From a bacterium (GTDB lineage: Bacteria; 4484-113; JAFGCY01), in NCBI GenBank assembly GCA_020849855.1, contig JADZFO010000025.1, positions 1-64,000 on the forward strand: a DNA stretch of 64,000 nt, in the 5' to 3' direction. Positions within the stretch are counted from its first letter, which is position 1, and every line of letters starts with the position of its first letter. Both the position numbers and the translations under genes were made by a program. This document shows, one piece after another, positions 15,498 through 23,874 of the stretch. Under the pieces are notes generated by a model. It saw nothing but the letters and a program-made list of their open reading frames with translations. It did no database searches and was not told the origin of the DNA.

Positions 15498-16304
15498 TCA
15501 GGCCCCACCGGCCTTATCGGCCCCGCTGTCAGCCCCGCTGTCAGCCCCGCTATCTGTCCCGTCTTCTCCTTCGCCCTCGCCTTCACCCGTCTGACCCTGC
15601 TTGCGGCGCTTGCGGTTCTCTTCCAGCAGGCGCTGGGCTTCTTCCTCGCTCATCACGTTCTCGGGGTCATAGCGCTCGTCGCCTTCCTTCGGCACGTCGC
15701 GCATCGTCTCGGGCAGGTTCTCCAGCTCGAACTTCTCGGCCGGCCGCAGCAGGGCCTCACGGATCGGCTCCGGCGGCAGGCCGTAGTACTGCACCTCGCA
15801 GGGCTGCATCTGGTAGACCCACCAGTCGCCCTCGCTGCGGACCCAGACCGTCTCGTCCAGGGGCAGCTCCGTGACCTGGCCCTCCACGGGGTACTCGGAC
15901 CTGCCGCCCACCAGGGCCCAGTCGCCGTCAAGCGTCGCGCTGATCAGCTCGGCCTTGATGCCGTCGGCGGCGGCCCGCAGGTTCTTCTGGGTCGCGGGGT
16001 CGAAGGTGGGGAACTGACCGTGATACTTCTTGATTTGCAGCTCGATGGACTCAGTGTTGAGCTGCTGGTTCGCCGGGCTGAGCATGCGGGTCAGGCTGAG
16101 GTAATCGAAGAGCCGGCTGGCGCAGTAGTACTCCACCGCCCGCTCCCGCAGCCGCGCCTCGTCGGCCTGGCCGGGGGCGCGGTAACGCGGCACGGTGGCC
16201 AGGGCGAAGCCGCCGCCCAGCACTATGCCCAGCAGCGGGATAAGCCAGATCAGCGGGCTGCTGCGCGGCTTCTGCGGCGGCTTCTGGGGCTGCTTCTTTT
16301 TCAC
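15498..16304 (-). CDS. Membrane-anchored protein with acidic tail, unknown
   Basis: A 268-residue protein: Lys/Pro-rich cytoplasmic start, one hydrophobic helix (~18-37, LIWLIPLLGIVLGGGFALA), then an exported domain with several Trp and Tyr (for example VWVRSEGDWWVYQMQP) reminiscent of SnoaL/NTF2-like folds in spacing, though I cannot assert that. The C-terminus is low complexity: KRRKQG, then repeated GE dipeptides and three DSGA units. It is coupled to the acyltransferase gene, so they may act on the same envelope molecule. Confidence 0.7.
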   Translation of the reverse strand: MKKKQPQKPPQKPRSSPLIWLIPLLGIVLGGGFALATVPRYRAPGQADEARLRERAVEYYCASRLFDYLSLTRMLSPANQQLNTESIELQIKKYHGQFPTFDPATQKNLRAAADGIKAELISATLDGDWALVGGRSEYPVEGQVTELPLDETVWVRSEGDWWVYQMQPCEVQYYGLPPEPIREALLRPAEKFELENLPETMRDVPKEGDERYDPENVMSEEEAQRLLEENRKRRKQGQTGEGEGEGEDGTDSGADSGADSGADKAGGA

Positions 16305-16325
16305 GGCCTAATGATAGCAAGCCCG

Positions 16326-16898
16326 TCAGAGCGGCTGCATGACGCTCAGGTACTGCCGCCATGGCCCGACTTCCTCGCGGTACTGCCTTGCCAGCACCCG
16401 GTTGATCTGCAGCAGGTGCGCCAGGTCATGCGCGGTCCAGGTGGCCAGCAGCTGGCGCATGCTGACACGGCCCAGCTGCGGGTGCAGGCCGCAAAGCCCC
16501 AGCTGCTCCTCCTGCAGATCCAGGCCGCGCAGGAAGTCCAGGTTCTCAGCCCGCAGCCGGGCGAAGTCAGCCAGCAGCTCATCGATGCTGCGGCCCTGGC
16601 TGTCCCTGAACATCGCCGTGCGGTCAAAGGTCTCGAAGGCCAGGCTCTCGCCATGCTCCAGGATGCGGCTGATCCGCACCCGCCAGTCAGTCTTCTCGCC
16701 ATGCAGCAGATGCCCGGCAACGTCAAAGGGGCTCCATGTCCCCGGCCCCTCCGTGGCCCGCAGCCACTGCTCGGGCAGGCCGCTGAGCTGCAGGCTCAGA
16801 AGTGCCGGAGTGCGCTCCAGGATCAGCAGGCTGTCCTGGAGGCTGAAGGGAATAGCGGCCGGGCTGGCCGGGGCGGTGGGCTGGACTGGCTGGCTCAT
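16326..16898 (-). CDS. DinB-fold protein (DUF664-like)
   Basis: A 190-residue DinB-superfamily protein. The family pattern is clear: WSPFDVAGHLLHGEKTDW (first metal His, His63 or His66, in a helix) and WTAHDLAHLLQINRVLARQY (His153/His157). It lacks the Ala-rich insertion of the DinB-fold protein at 121-711. Members act as metal-dependent thiol transferases or damage-inducible proteins of unknown activity. The ATG at 16898 is preferred because the frame upstream has no domain content. It is transcribed divergently from the transaldolase gene, 70 nt away. Confidence 0.8.
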   Translation of the reverse strand: MSQPVQPTAPASPAAIPFSLQDSLLILERTPALLSLQLSGLPEQWLRATEGPGTWSPFDVAGHLLHGEKTDWRVRISRILEHGESLAFETFDRTAMFRDSQGRSIDELLADFARLRAENLDFLRGLDLQEEQLGLCGLHPQLGRVSMRQLLATWTAHDLAHLLQINRVLARQYREEVGPWRQYLSVMQPL

Positions 16899-16968
16899 GC
16901 AGGCAGCATAGCAAGGGTGTAAAATCCTGCGGCGCCGGCGCCAGCTGCCGGCCCCGGGGGTTGTCGAT

Positions 16969-17619
16969 ATGCAGATCTTCCTTGATACAGCCAATCTTGA
17001 TGAGATTCGCCAGGGCGTGGCGATGGGCGTGGTTGACGGCGTCACCACCAACCCCTCGCTGGTGGCCAAGGAGCAGTGCAAGTTCAAGGACCGCGTGCTG
17101 GAGATCTGCGATGTGGTGCAGGGCCCCGTCAGCGCCGAGGTGGTGGCGACGGACTACGAAGGCATGCTCTCCCAGGGCCGCGAGATCGCCGCCTGGCACA
17201 AGCATGTGGTGGTCAAGATCCCGCTGATTCCCGCCGGCATCGCCGCCATCCGGACCCTCAGCGCTGAGGGCATCCGCACCAACTGCACCCTCTGCTTCAG
17301 CCTCAACCAGGCCTGGCTGGCGGCCAAGGCCGGGGCAACCTATATCAGCCCCTTCGTCGGCCGCCTCGATGACATCGGCAACAACGGCATGGCCCTGATC
17401 GAGGAGATCCGCGCGGCCTACGACAACTATGGCTTCGAGACCAAGCTGCTGGCGGCCTCGCTGCGGCACCCGGAGCATGTGCGCCAGTGCCTGCTGGCGG
17501 GCGCAGATGTGGGCACCCTGCCCTTTGGCGTGCTGAAGTCACTCTTCAGCCACCCGCTGACCGACAAGGGCCTCAAGGCCTTCCTTGACGACTGGGAGAA
17601 GGTCAAGGACCTGGTCTAG
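16969..17619 (+). CDS. tal: Small transaldolase/fructose-6-phosphate aldolase family
   Basis: A 216-residue TalC/Fsa-type class I aldolase, the short transaldolase family forming a (beta/alpha)8 barrel. Visible are MQIFLDTANLDEI at the start, GVTTNPSLV, the Schiff-base lysine in VVVKIPLIPAG (Lys83), ISPFVGRLDD, LAASLRHPEHV and GADVGTLPF. The family includes both true transaldolases of the pentose phosphate pathway and fructose-6-phosphate aldolases, which cannot be told apart safely by eye. The ATG at 16969 has a G-rich segment upstream. It is monocistronic and divergent from the DinB-fold gene. Confidence 0.93.
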   Translation: MQIFLDTANLDEIRQGVAMGVVDGVTTNPSLVAKEQCKFKDRVLEICDVVQGPVSAEVVATDYEGMLSQGREIAAWHKHVVVKIPLIPAGIAAIRTLSAEGIRTNCTLCFSLNQAWLAAKAGATYISPFVGRLDDIGNNGMALIEEIRAAYDNYGFETKLLAASLRHPEHVRQCLLAGADVGTLPFGVLKSLFSHPLTDKGLKAFLDDWEKVKDLV

Positions 17620-18008
17620 CTGCAGCGCCCAAAGTGTCGTCCTGGAGCCTTGCCTGCAAGACAGTGCTGACGGCGGTCTTAAGTGGCTGTGCATGAGGCG
17701 CGGCAGCATACGGCCATTGGGCTGCAGCCGAAACCAGGTCTGCCCTGCCACTGCCAGCAACAGCATCCGCGCTCAAGCCGGGCTGCGCTAAATCGCAGTC
17801 AGGAGCTGGCAGTCATGCTTGGGGTAAGGGCGCGCCGAAGTCCGCAGCAAAGCTGCCTGCAGCGGCTGAACAAGCGCAGGCTGGCGGCAGTCAGAGCTGC
17901 TTGTTCTGCGGGTGTTAAGGGGCCGGAGGCCCGCTTAGGGAAAGTCCTGCCGTCTAGCGAGCAGGCAGGAGCAGGTGGCCGCCAGCCCGGCGGCCACGTC
18001 TTAGCTGC
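17620..18008. other. Gene-free spacer with a strong hairpin
   Basis: I see no convincing reading frame or recognised RNA in these ~390 bases. Near its right end a 9-bp perfect stem, GTGGCCGCC/GGCGGCCAC (17975-17997, 5-nt loop), is followed by GTCTTA on the plus strand. It could end transcription from tal or from the small gene beyond, but it lacks a proper U-tract. The spacer could also hide a structured RNA. Confidence 0.45.
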
Positions 18009-18104
18009 CTAATACTGCGGGCGGAACTTGACCCACCAGACGATGAGTCCGAGTAGGACTACAACGAGCGCACCCTGCGTAATCGGGCTGTACAGGAAAT
18101 CCAT
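18009..18104 (-). CDS. Small single-pass membrane protein (31 residues)
   Basis: A 31-residue frame: MDFLYSPITQG, then the helix ALVVVLLGLIVWWV, then KFRPQY. AGGAGG lies exactly 6 nt before the ATG, the best ribosome site of any gene in this stretch, and the composition is that of a genuine micro-membrane protein with a positive-inside C-terminus. It lies ~110 nt downstream of aroQ on the same strand, so it could be the last cistron of the trp-aro operon or have its own promoter. Not a recognised family (not CydX- or KdpF-like in sequence). Confidence 0.65.
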   Translation of the reverse strand: MDFLYSPITQGALVVVLLGLIVWWVKFRPQY

Positions 18105-18214
18105 GCGGTTCCTCCTGAGTGCATACCATCCGGGAAAGGCCAATTATAGCAAAGCGGTGCCTGTCTTCACAGTAGGCGCCTTTATCAGATCCTGCGCCAA
18201 GGAGCCCGCTTGCT

Positions 18215-18673
18215 TCAATCGGCCCCGGCACTCAGTTCATGCAGCAGCCTCAGCCCCGCCAGATAACTGTGCAGGCCAAATCCCGCCACCACGCCTCGGC
18301 AGACCGCCGCGGTCAGGCTGCGCTGGCGGAAGTCCTCGCGGTTGTGGATGTTGCTCAGATGCACTTCGATACAAGTAAGCTGGCTCGCCGCCAGCGCGTC
18401 ACGGATCGCCACGCTTGTGTGGGAGTAGCCACCGGGGTTGATCAGGATGCCGCTGGCCCAGGCCTGGGCTTCCTGAACCCCATCGATGATCTCGCCCTCG
18501 TGGTTGCTCTGCAGGCTGCGCAGTCCGGCGCCCAGGACCGCCGCTTCCTGTGCCAGCCGGGCGTCAAGCTGCTCCAGGCTCAGGCTGCCGTAGACCTCCG
18601 GCTCCCGCGAGCCAAGCAGGTTCAGGTTGGGGCCGTGGATGACCAGGTACCAGCGCATGCGCCATTTAATCAT
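18215..18673 (-). CDS. aroQ: Type II 3-dehydroquinate dehydratase
   Basis: Third enzyme of the shikimate pathway: dehydrates 3-dehydroquinate to 3-dehydroshikimate. The 152 residues carry the full type II signature: HGPNLNLLGSREPEVYG (catalytic Tyr), QSNHEGEIID, NPGGYSHTSVAIRDA, EVHLSNIHNREDFR (catalytic His) and GFGLHSYLAGL. The start at 18673 or the second ATG at 18658 (MRWYLVIHG) are both possible; the latter matches family length better. It lies 33 nt after the aroK-aroB fusion and is the last enzyme gene of the trp-aro array. Confidence 0.95.
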   Translation of the reverse strand: MIKWRMRWYLVIHGPNLNLLGSREPEVYGSLSLEQLDARLAQEAAVLGAGLRSLQSNHEGEIIDGVQEAQAWASGILINPGGYSHTSVAIRDALAASQLTCIEVHLSNIHNREDFRQRSLTAAVCRGVVAGFGLHSYLAGLRLLHELSAGAD

Positions 18674-18706
18674 GAGTGCGGGCTGCGGCCGGATTGTCTG
18701 GCCGGA

Positions 18707-20305
18707 CTAAGGGGTGATTGCTTCCAGCGACTCCATGATCAGCTTGTCCTCGATGCCCTCGCGGATCAGCACCTCGCCGGGCTTGACCGGCAGGATCATG
18801 GTGGCGCCTTGAGTGCTGACCTTCTTGTCCAGGTGGACGAAGTCCAGCAGGCGCTGCGGCCGCGACATGGCATGCGTCACCGGCAGCCCGGCCTTCAGCA
18901 GCAGGGTGCGCAGCCGCACCTGCAGGCCGCCGGCAGTCAGGCCCAGGCGCTTGCCGATCCAGGCCGCGCAGAGCATGCCAAGGCCGACCGCCTGGCCATG
19001 GGTCAGCAGCACGAAGCCCGAGTCGGCCTCCAGGGCATGGCCGATGGTGTGCCCCAGGTTCAACACCCGGCGCAGGCCGCCTTCAAGCGGGTCGCGGCTG
19101 ACGATCTCGGCCTTGACCTTCACGCAGCGGCGCACCAGGTCCTCGGCGATGTCGAGGTCCAGTTCCAGCAGGCGGGCGGCCTGCTGCTCCAGCAGCTCGA
19201 AGAGACCCGGGTCGGCGATCAGGCCGCTCTTGATCATCTCGGCAATGCCGGAGCTCAGCTCCACCGGCGGCAGGGTCTTCAGAGCGCTGACATCAACCAG
19301 CACCGCCTCCGGCTGGTGGTAGCTGCCCACCAGGTTCTTCACCCCCGCCAGGTCGATGGCTGTCTTGCCGCCGACCGCCGCGTCCACCATGGCCAGCAGG
19401 GAGGTTGGCACCTGGATCAGCCGCAGGCCCCGCATGTAGAGCGAGGCCGCCAGCGCGGCAACATCGCCCACCACGCCGCCGCCGACCGCCAGCACCGGGG
19501 CCTTGCGGTCCAGGCGCAGCCCGGCCATTTCCGTCAGCAGCTCGCCAAGTGTCTGGAAGCTCTTGTGGTGCTCGCCGGCGGGGAAGGACAGCAGCGGCGC
19601 CTCGATGCCAAGCTGCTGCAGCATATTGCTCAGCGGCCGGGCATAGAGCGGCGCCACGTTCTGGTCGGTGATGATCACCACCTTCGAAGCGCCCTCGCAC
19701 TGCAGGCGCCAGGCCTCGGCGTCGTTCAGCAGGCCGCGGCGCAGGACGACCGGATAGCTGCAGCGCTCCGGCGCGAAGCCGACCGCCACTTCCTCCAGGC
19801 CGGTCAGTTCGGCAATGCGGTCGCAGCACTCAGCGATGCTCAGGCCGGAGGTGTCCAGGCGCAGCGGCAGGCTGCGGTAAAGGTAGTCGCGCTCTTCCAG
19901 CAGCCGGGCGATGGCCTCGGCGCGGCCCTCCTCGGGCAGCAGCGGCAGATGGGTCTTGCCCACCAGGCGCTGCGCCAGTACTTCCGCGCTGGCCTGCAGG
20001 CAGACCACCGGGCCACAGGCCTCCAGCATCGCCCGGTTCTCGGGGATCAGCAGCGTTCCGCCGCCGGTGGCGATGACGCAGCCGCTGGCCGCGCCGAGCT
20101 CCCGCACCATATCCCTTTCAAGCTGACGAAAGTGAGACTCGCCATCCTGCTCGAAGATATCTGTGATGCTGCGGCCCTCGCGCTGGCTGATCTGCTCGTC
20201 TGTATCCAGAAACCTGAAGCCGAGCCGGCGCGCAAGCAGCGGCCCGATGCTGCTCTTTCCGGTGCCCATGAATCCCGTGAGGACTACGTTCCGCAGGCCC
20301 GCCAC
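18707..20305 (-). CDS. aroK/aroB: Shikimate kinase::3-dehydroquinate synthase fusion
   Basis: A 532-residue bifunctional enzyme for two steps of the shikimate pathway. Residues 1-~170 are shikimate kinase: Walker A GFMGTGKSS (11-19), DTDEQI for shikimate binding, ATGGGT. Residues ~180-532 are dehydroquinate synthase: GGGVVGDVAALAASLYMRG, QVPTSLLAMVDAAVGGKTA, KNLVGSYHQP, IKSGLI, and the metal His in NLGHTIGHALE. The usual stand-alone lengths (~170 and ~360) add up to the fusion. The start is GTG at 20305 with AGGAGG 6 nt upstream; in-frame codons above it add nothing conserved. It is 90 nt after aroC, the largest gap in the array. aroK and aroB are usually adjacent genes, so fusion is plausible rather than a sequencing artefact. 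Confidence 0.95.
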   Translation of the reverse strand: MAGLRNVVLTGFMGTGKSSIGPLLARRLGFRFLDTDEQISQREGRSITDIFEQDGESHFRQLERDMVRELGAASGCVIATGGGTLLIPENRAMLEACGPVVCLQASAEVLAQRLVGKTHLPLLPEEGRAEAIARLLEERDYLYRSLPLRLDTSGLSIAECCDRIAELTGLEEVAVGFAPERCSYPVVLRRGLLNDAEAWRLQCEGASKVVIITDQNVAPLYARPLSNMLQQLGIEAPLLSFPAGEHHKSFQTLGELLTEMAGLRLDRKAPVLAVGGGVVGDVAALAASLYMRGLRLIQVPTSLLAMVDAAVGGKTAIDLAGVKNLVGSYHQPEAVLVDVSALKTLPPVELSSGIAEMIKSGLIADPGLFELLEQQAARLLELDLDIAEDLVRRCVKVKAEIVSRDPLEGGLRRVLNLGHTIGHALEADSGFVLLTHGQAVGLGMLCAAWIGKRLGLTAGGLQVRLRTLLLKAGLPVTHAMSRPQRLLDFVHLDKKVSTQGATMILPVKPGEVLIREGIEDKLIMESLEAITP

Positions 20306-20395
20306 CCCTGACCTCCTGGCAGAAACATCATAGCGCCTTAAACCGCGGCAACGCCGCTTGTCGGGGGAAAATCCCTGCACAGAAGATCAATTGAT

Positions 20396-21616
20396 CTACT
20401 CTTGAGAACTCTCGATCTCGGTTTCCTGTCGCTCCGGCAGCGCGCCGCTTCCCTTCCGGCTTTCGGCATGTTCCCGGCGGGCCAGTTCCACATCCCGCAG
20501 CAGCCAGTCCATGCGGTCGCTGGCATAGGCCTCGCAAAGCGCCTCGGCGATCACCCAGGCAATCGCGGCCTCGGCGACCACCGAGCCCGGCGCGACCACA
20601 CAGACATCGCTGCGCTGGTAGCGCGCCTTCCGGGCCTCGCCGGAGCGCAGGTCCAGGCTCTCCAGGGTCCGGTGCAGGGTGGCGATCGGCTTGAAGTGCA
20701 GGCGAACCACAATGGGCATGCCATTGCTCATCCCGCCCTCAATGCCGCCGGCGCGGTTGCTGCTGTGGATCCGGCCGTACTGCGCCTCGAGGCCCGGGTC
20801 GATTACGTCCTGCACCTCTGACCCAGGCCAGCCGGCTGCGGCTGTGGCCGGGCCGATCTCAGCGCCCTTGACGCTCTGGATGCTGACGGCGGCGCCGCTG
20901 AGGCGGGCATCCAGGCGGCGGTCCCACTGGGCATGACTGCCCAGGCCGACCGGCGCGCCGGTGACGAATACCTCGCAGGTGCCGCCCAGGGTATCCCCGG
21001 CCTGCCGGGCCGCATCAATCGCGGCGATCATTAGCGCGGAGCTATCGGAATCGGGACAGCGCACCTCGCTGGCCTCGGCGGCGCTGTGCTGGGCCGCGAT
21101 GTCCGCCGCATCCAGCAGTTCGTGGCAGGCCGGCCCGGCCAGCTCAACGCTGCCGATCCGGGTAACACGGCTGTAGACCTGGATACCTGCCTCCGCCAGC
21201 AGCGCCCTGGCCGCGGCACCGATGGCGACGCGCATGGCGGTCTCGCGGGCCGAGGCGCGCTCACTTATTGGCCGCGTCTCGTCGAAGCCATACTTCAGCG
21301 CACCGGCATAGTCGGCATGCCCGGGGCGCGGCACGGAATAGACCGGGATCTCGCGCTCGACCCAGTTGGGGTAATCGAGGTTCTCGATCAGCAGGCCCAA
21401 CGGCGCGCCGGTGGTGACCCCGCGGAACATGCCGCTCATGATCCGGGCGCGGTCACGCTCGATCTTCTGCCGCGCCCCGCGGCCATAGCCCTGCTGCCGC
21501 CGGGCCAGGTCGAGGGCCAGCATGTCCTCGCTGAGGGCCAGCCCGGCGGGCAGGCCATCAATGATCCCCAGCAGCGCCGGACCGTGGGAATCACCGGCCG
21601 TCAGATAGCGCAGCAT
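20396..21616 (-). CDS. aroC: Chorismate synthase
   Basis: Last enzyme of the shikimate pathway: converts EPSP to chorismate using reduced FMN. The 406 residues contain the signatures GDSHGPALLGIIDGLPAG, RRQQGYGRGARQKIERD, SGMFRGVTTGAPLGLLI, PRPGHADYAG, ASARETAMRVAIGA (family Arg) and SSNRAGGIEGGMSNG. The C-terminal ~25 residues are a hydrophilic extension (SRKGSGALPERQETEIES). It overlaps the 3' end of aroE by 26 nt, implying coupled translation. Confidence 0.97.
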   Translation of the reverse strand: MLRYLTAGDSHGPALLGIIDGLPAGLALSEDMLALDLARRQQGYGRGARQKIERDRARIMSGMFRGVTTGAPLGLLIENLDYPNWVEREIPVYSVPRPGHADYAGALKYGFDETRPISERASARETAMRVAIGAAARALLAEAGIQVYSRVTRIGSVELAGPACHELLDAADIAAQHSAAEASEVRCPDSDSSALMIAAIDAARQAGDTLGGTCEVFVTGAPVGLGSHAQWDRRLDARLSGAAVSIQSVKGAEIGPATAAAGWPGSEVQDVIDPGLEAQYGRIHSSNRAGGIEGGMSNGMPIVVRLHFKPIATLHRTLESLDLRSGEARKARYQRSDVCVVAPGSVVAEAAIAWVIAEALCEAYASDRMDWLLRDVELARREHAESRKGSGALPERQETEIESSQE

Positions 21617-22481
21617 CGTGCCCCTCCGCGATGAGATAGTTCAGCAGCTCCTTGCCAGTGACATCACTGCCGGTCCAGATATTGAAGCTGTCGGCAGCCT
21701 GATAGCACAGCAGGCCGAGGCCGTTCATGGTCTTGTTGCCCGCCTTCTGCGCATCGTGCAAGAAGCGCGACAGCGGAGGGCTGTAGTTAAGGTCCATAAC
21801 CCAGGAGTGAGTTGGCAAGGGTCTACGCTGTGGCCATGGCGATTCCATAGCTCTCTCTCTACCGCCCAGCGGCGTAGCATTGATGATCAGGTCGTCGCCG
21901 TACCAACCGTCATTTCGCTCAGTCTCCATATACAAGTCGAGATCCTCAATCCGGCTGAGCTTAGTACACCAATAGGTCACATCCGGGTCGTCATCCTTCA
22001 ATATTGGTCGAACAGACTTATAGAACAACTCGATGACAGTTGTAACGGTATACGCACAGCCCATCGCTACCGCACGCCCAGCCGGCCCTGTCCCGATGAT
22101 TATCGTGCGTCCAATCTGCGAGTTGTTGTAGTCAATATTTATGTCTTTTACAAGCTGACACATTCCAGTGCAGTCGGTGTTGTAGCCTCTCCGTTGGATT
22201 CCATCAAAGTGAATTGTGTTGACTGCGCCAATCAGCTCAGCCTGTCTTTCTAACCAGTCCAGCTCTGACAGCACTGCCTCCTTGTGTGGCGTTGTCACGT
22301 TCAGCCCCGTGTAGCCCTGTGCACTCAGTTCTCTAACCAGCGCGCGCACCCCCGCTGCTTCGACCGGAAACAGCTCATAGCTTAGATCGATGCCGCGACT
22401 CTTTGCGGCATAGGCATGCAGCTTGGGGGAGAGCGAGTGCTCTACCGGCCAGCCGATCAGGCCGCAGCGGTACTTAGCCAT
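21591..22481 (-). CDS. aroE: Shikimate dehydrogenase
   Basis: NADPH-dependent reduction of 3-dehydroshikimate to shikimate. The 296 residues show GWPVEHSLSPKLHAYA (shikimate binding), LNVTTPHKEAV (catalytic Lys), GAVNTI, YNTDCTG (catalytic Asp), a Rossmann loop IIIGTGPAGRAVA in place of the common GAGGAxxA, INATPLGG, and NGLGLLCYQAADSFNIWTG. The central NADP-binding part (nt ~21,840-22,260) is clearly poorer in GC than its neighbours and uses AT-ending codons (for example a run KDINIDYNNSQIGRTIIIG). This could reflect recombination with foreign DNA. The gene overlaps aroA by 8 nt and aroC by 26 nt. Confidence 0.93.
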   Translation of the reverse strand: MAKYRCGLIGWPVEHSLSPKLHAYAAKSRGIDLSYELFPVEAAGVRALVRELSAQGYTGLNVTTPHKEAVLSELDWLERQAELIGAVNTIHFDGIQRRGYNTDCTGMCQLVKDINIDYNNSQIGRTIIIGTGPAGRAVAMGCAYTVTTVIELFYKSVRPILKDDDPDVTYWCTKLSRIEDLDLYMETERNDGWYGDDLIINATPLGGRERAMESPWPQRRPLPTHSWVMDLNYSPPLSRFLHDAQKAGNKTMNGLGLLCYQAADSFNIWTGSDVTGKELLNYLIAEGHDAALSDGR

Positions 22482-23874
22482 GCTGCACCACGCTGGACAG
22501 CTTCTCCCAAAAGCCGGGGAAGCTGACGCTGACCGCGCCGGCGCCGGTGATAGTCGTCGGGCCAGCGGCCGCCAGCGCGCCGATGGCCAGAGCCATCGCG
22601 ATGCGATGGTCGCCGTGGCTGTCCACTACCCCGCCCTGCAGCTTTTGCGGGCCTTCGATGACAAAGCCGTCGGGCAGCTCTTCGATACGCCCGCCCATGG
22701 CACGGATGCCGGCAGCGATTGTCGCAATGCGGTCGCTCTCCTTGACCCGCAGCTCCTCGGCCCCCCGCACCTCAGTCCGCCCTTCGGCCTGAGTCGCCAG
22801 CACCGCCAGCAGCGGCAGTTCGTCGATCATGGCTGTGGTCTCATCGCGGCCCAGGCTGATGCCTTTCAGCCCGCCAGAGCGGACGGTGATGTCTGCCAGG
22901 GGCTCGCCGCCCTGAGTTTGTTCGTTGCTCAGCTCAACCACTGCGCCCATCCGGCGCAGGGCCTCCAGCATGCCGGTGCGGCCGGGGTTAACCCCGACTG
23001 CGCTGACGGTCAGCTCGCTGCCGGGCAGCAGGGCCGCCGCCCCGGCGAAGAACATCGCGGAACTGATATCCCCCGGCACGGTCATGTTCAGGGGGCTGAG
23101 CTTCGAGTCCTCGCCGATGCAGACCACCGCGTTGCTGGCCTGGATCGGCGCGCCCATCTCCTTCAGCATCAGCTCAGTGTGGTTACGGGTCATTGCCCGG
23201 TCAATCACTGTGCAGCCCCAGCCCGACACGATGCCGGCCAGCAGGACCGCGCTCTTGACCTGGGCGCTTGGCACCTGCATGTCCAACTCGCCATACTTCA
23301 GCCTGCCGCCATGAATGACCACGGGCAGACAGCCGGGCTGCTGCAGGTAGCTGAAGCGCGCGCCCATGCCTTCCAGGGGCTTGCTAACGCGCAGCATCGG
23401 GCGCTGGCTCAGCGACCAGTCGCCGCTCAGCCGCGTGTCGAACTGCTGCCCGGCCAGCACACCCATCAGCAGCCGCGCCGTGGTGCCGCTGTTGCCGGCG
23501 TCGAGGCCTTCAGCGGCTGACCGAAGGCCCTGCACGCCGACGCCGTTTATGACCACGCGGCCGCCGCTGAGTTCGCCTGCAATCTCAACCCCCAGCGCCC
23601 TCAGGCAGCGCAGTGTGCTGTTCAGGTCCTGCGAGTCCGGCGCGCCGAGCACCTCGGCACGGCCCTCAGCCAGGGCGTTGAAGATCAGCGCCCGGTGGCC
23701 AATGCTCTTGTCGCCCGGCATGCTCAGGCTGCCGGACACACGCTGCGCCGGCTCGACCATGCGCTCATCCACTCTGCCCTGGAAGGCAGCGACCTGCGCC
23801 GTGCGGGCATCGCCATGCACAGCGCCGCTGAAGCCGCCATCGCCTTGCAGCTTGTTGGGGTCGCCGATGTCCAT
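22474..23874 (-). CDS. aroA: 3-phosphoshikimate 1-carboxyvinyltransferase (EPSP synthase)
   Basis: Joins shikimate-3-phosphate and phosphoenolpyruvate to give EPSP. The 466 residues contain the substrate loop MPGDKSIGHRALIFNALAEG, GNSGTTARLLMGVLAG, LSQRPMLRVSKPLEGMGA, SAQVKSAVLLAG, PGDISSAMFFAGAAAL, DELPLLAVLA, RVKESDRI and SHGDHRIAMALA. The GDKSxxHR and GNSGTT loops look like active enzyme; herbicide sensitivity class is not judged. The start ATG at 23874 overlaps the aroF stop. It leaves a ~45-residue N-terminal extension before the first barrel strand, and a later start (MVEPAQRV, ~39 residues in) is an alternative. Confidence 0.96.
   Translation of the reverse strand: MDIGDPNKLQGDGGFSGAVHGDARTAQVAAFQGRVDERMVEPAQRVSGSLSMPGDKSIGHRALIFNALAEGRAEVLGAPDSQDLNSTLRCLRALGVEIAGELSGGRVVINGVGVQGLRSAAEGLDAGNSGTTARLLMGVLAGQQFDTRLSGDWSLSQRPMLRVSKPLEGMGARFSYLQQPGCLPVVIHGGRLKYGELDMQVPSAQVKSAVLLAGIVSGWGCTVIDRAMTRNHTELMLKEMGAPIQASNAVVCIGEDSKLSPLNMTVPGDISSAMFFAGAAALLPGSELTVSAVGVNPGRTGMLEALRRMGAVVELSNEQTQGGEPLADITVRSGGLKGISLGRDETTAMIDELPLLAVLATQAEGRTEVRGAEELRVKESDRIATIAAGIRAMGGRIEELPDGFVIEGPQKLQGGVVDSHGDHRIAMALAIGALAAAGPTTITGAGAVSVSFPGFWEKLSSVVQHG

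Noticed and set aside
17620-18008. RNase P RNA, tmRNA or SRP RNA in the spacer
   Set aside because: A GGGAAAGTCC stretch recalls RNase P, but the conserved helices and other signature blocks are not present.
18239-20311. A 690-codon plus-strand frame antisense to aroQ and aroK-aroB
   Set aside because: It is a GC-rich shadow of two clearly homologous enzymes, has Gln/Ala/His-heavy composition and no domains.
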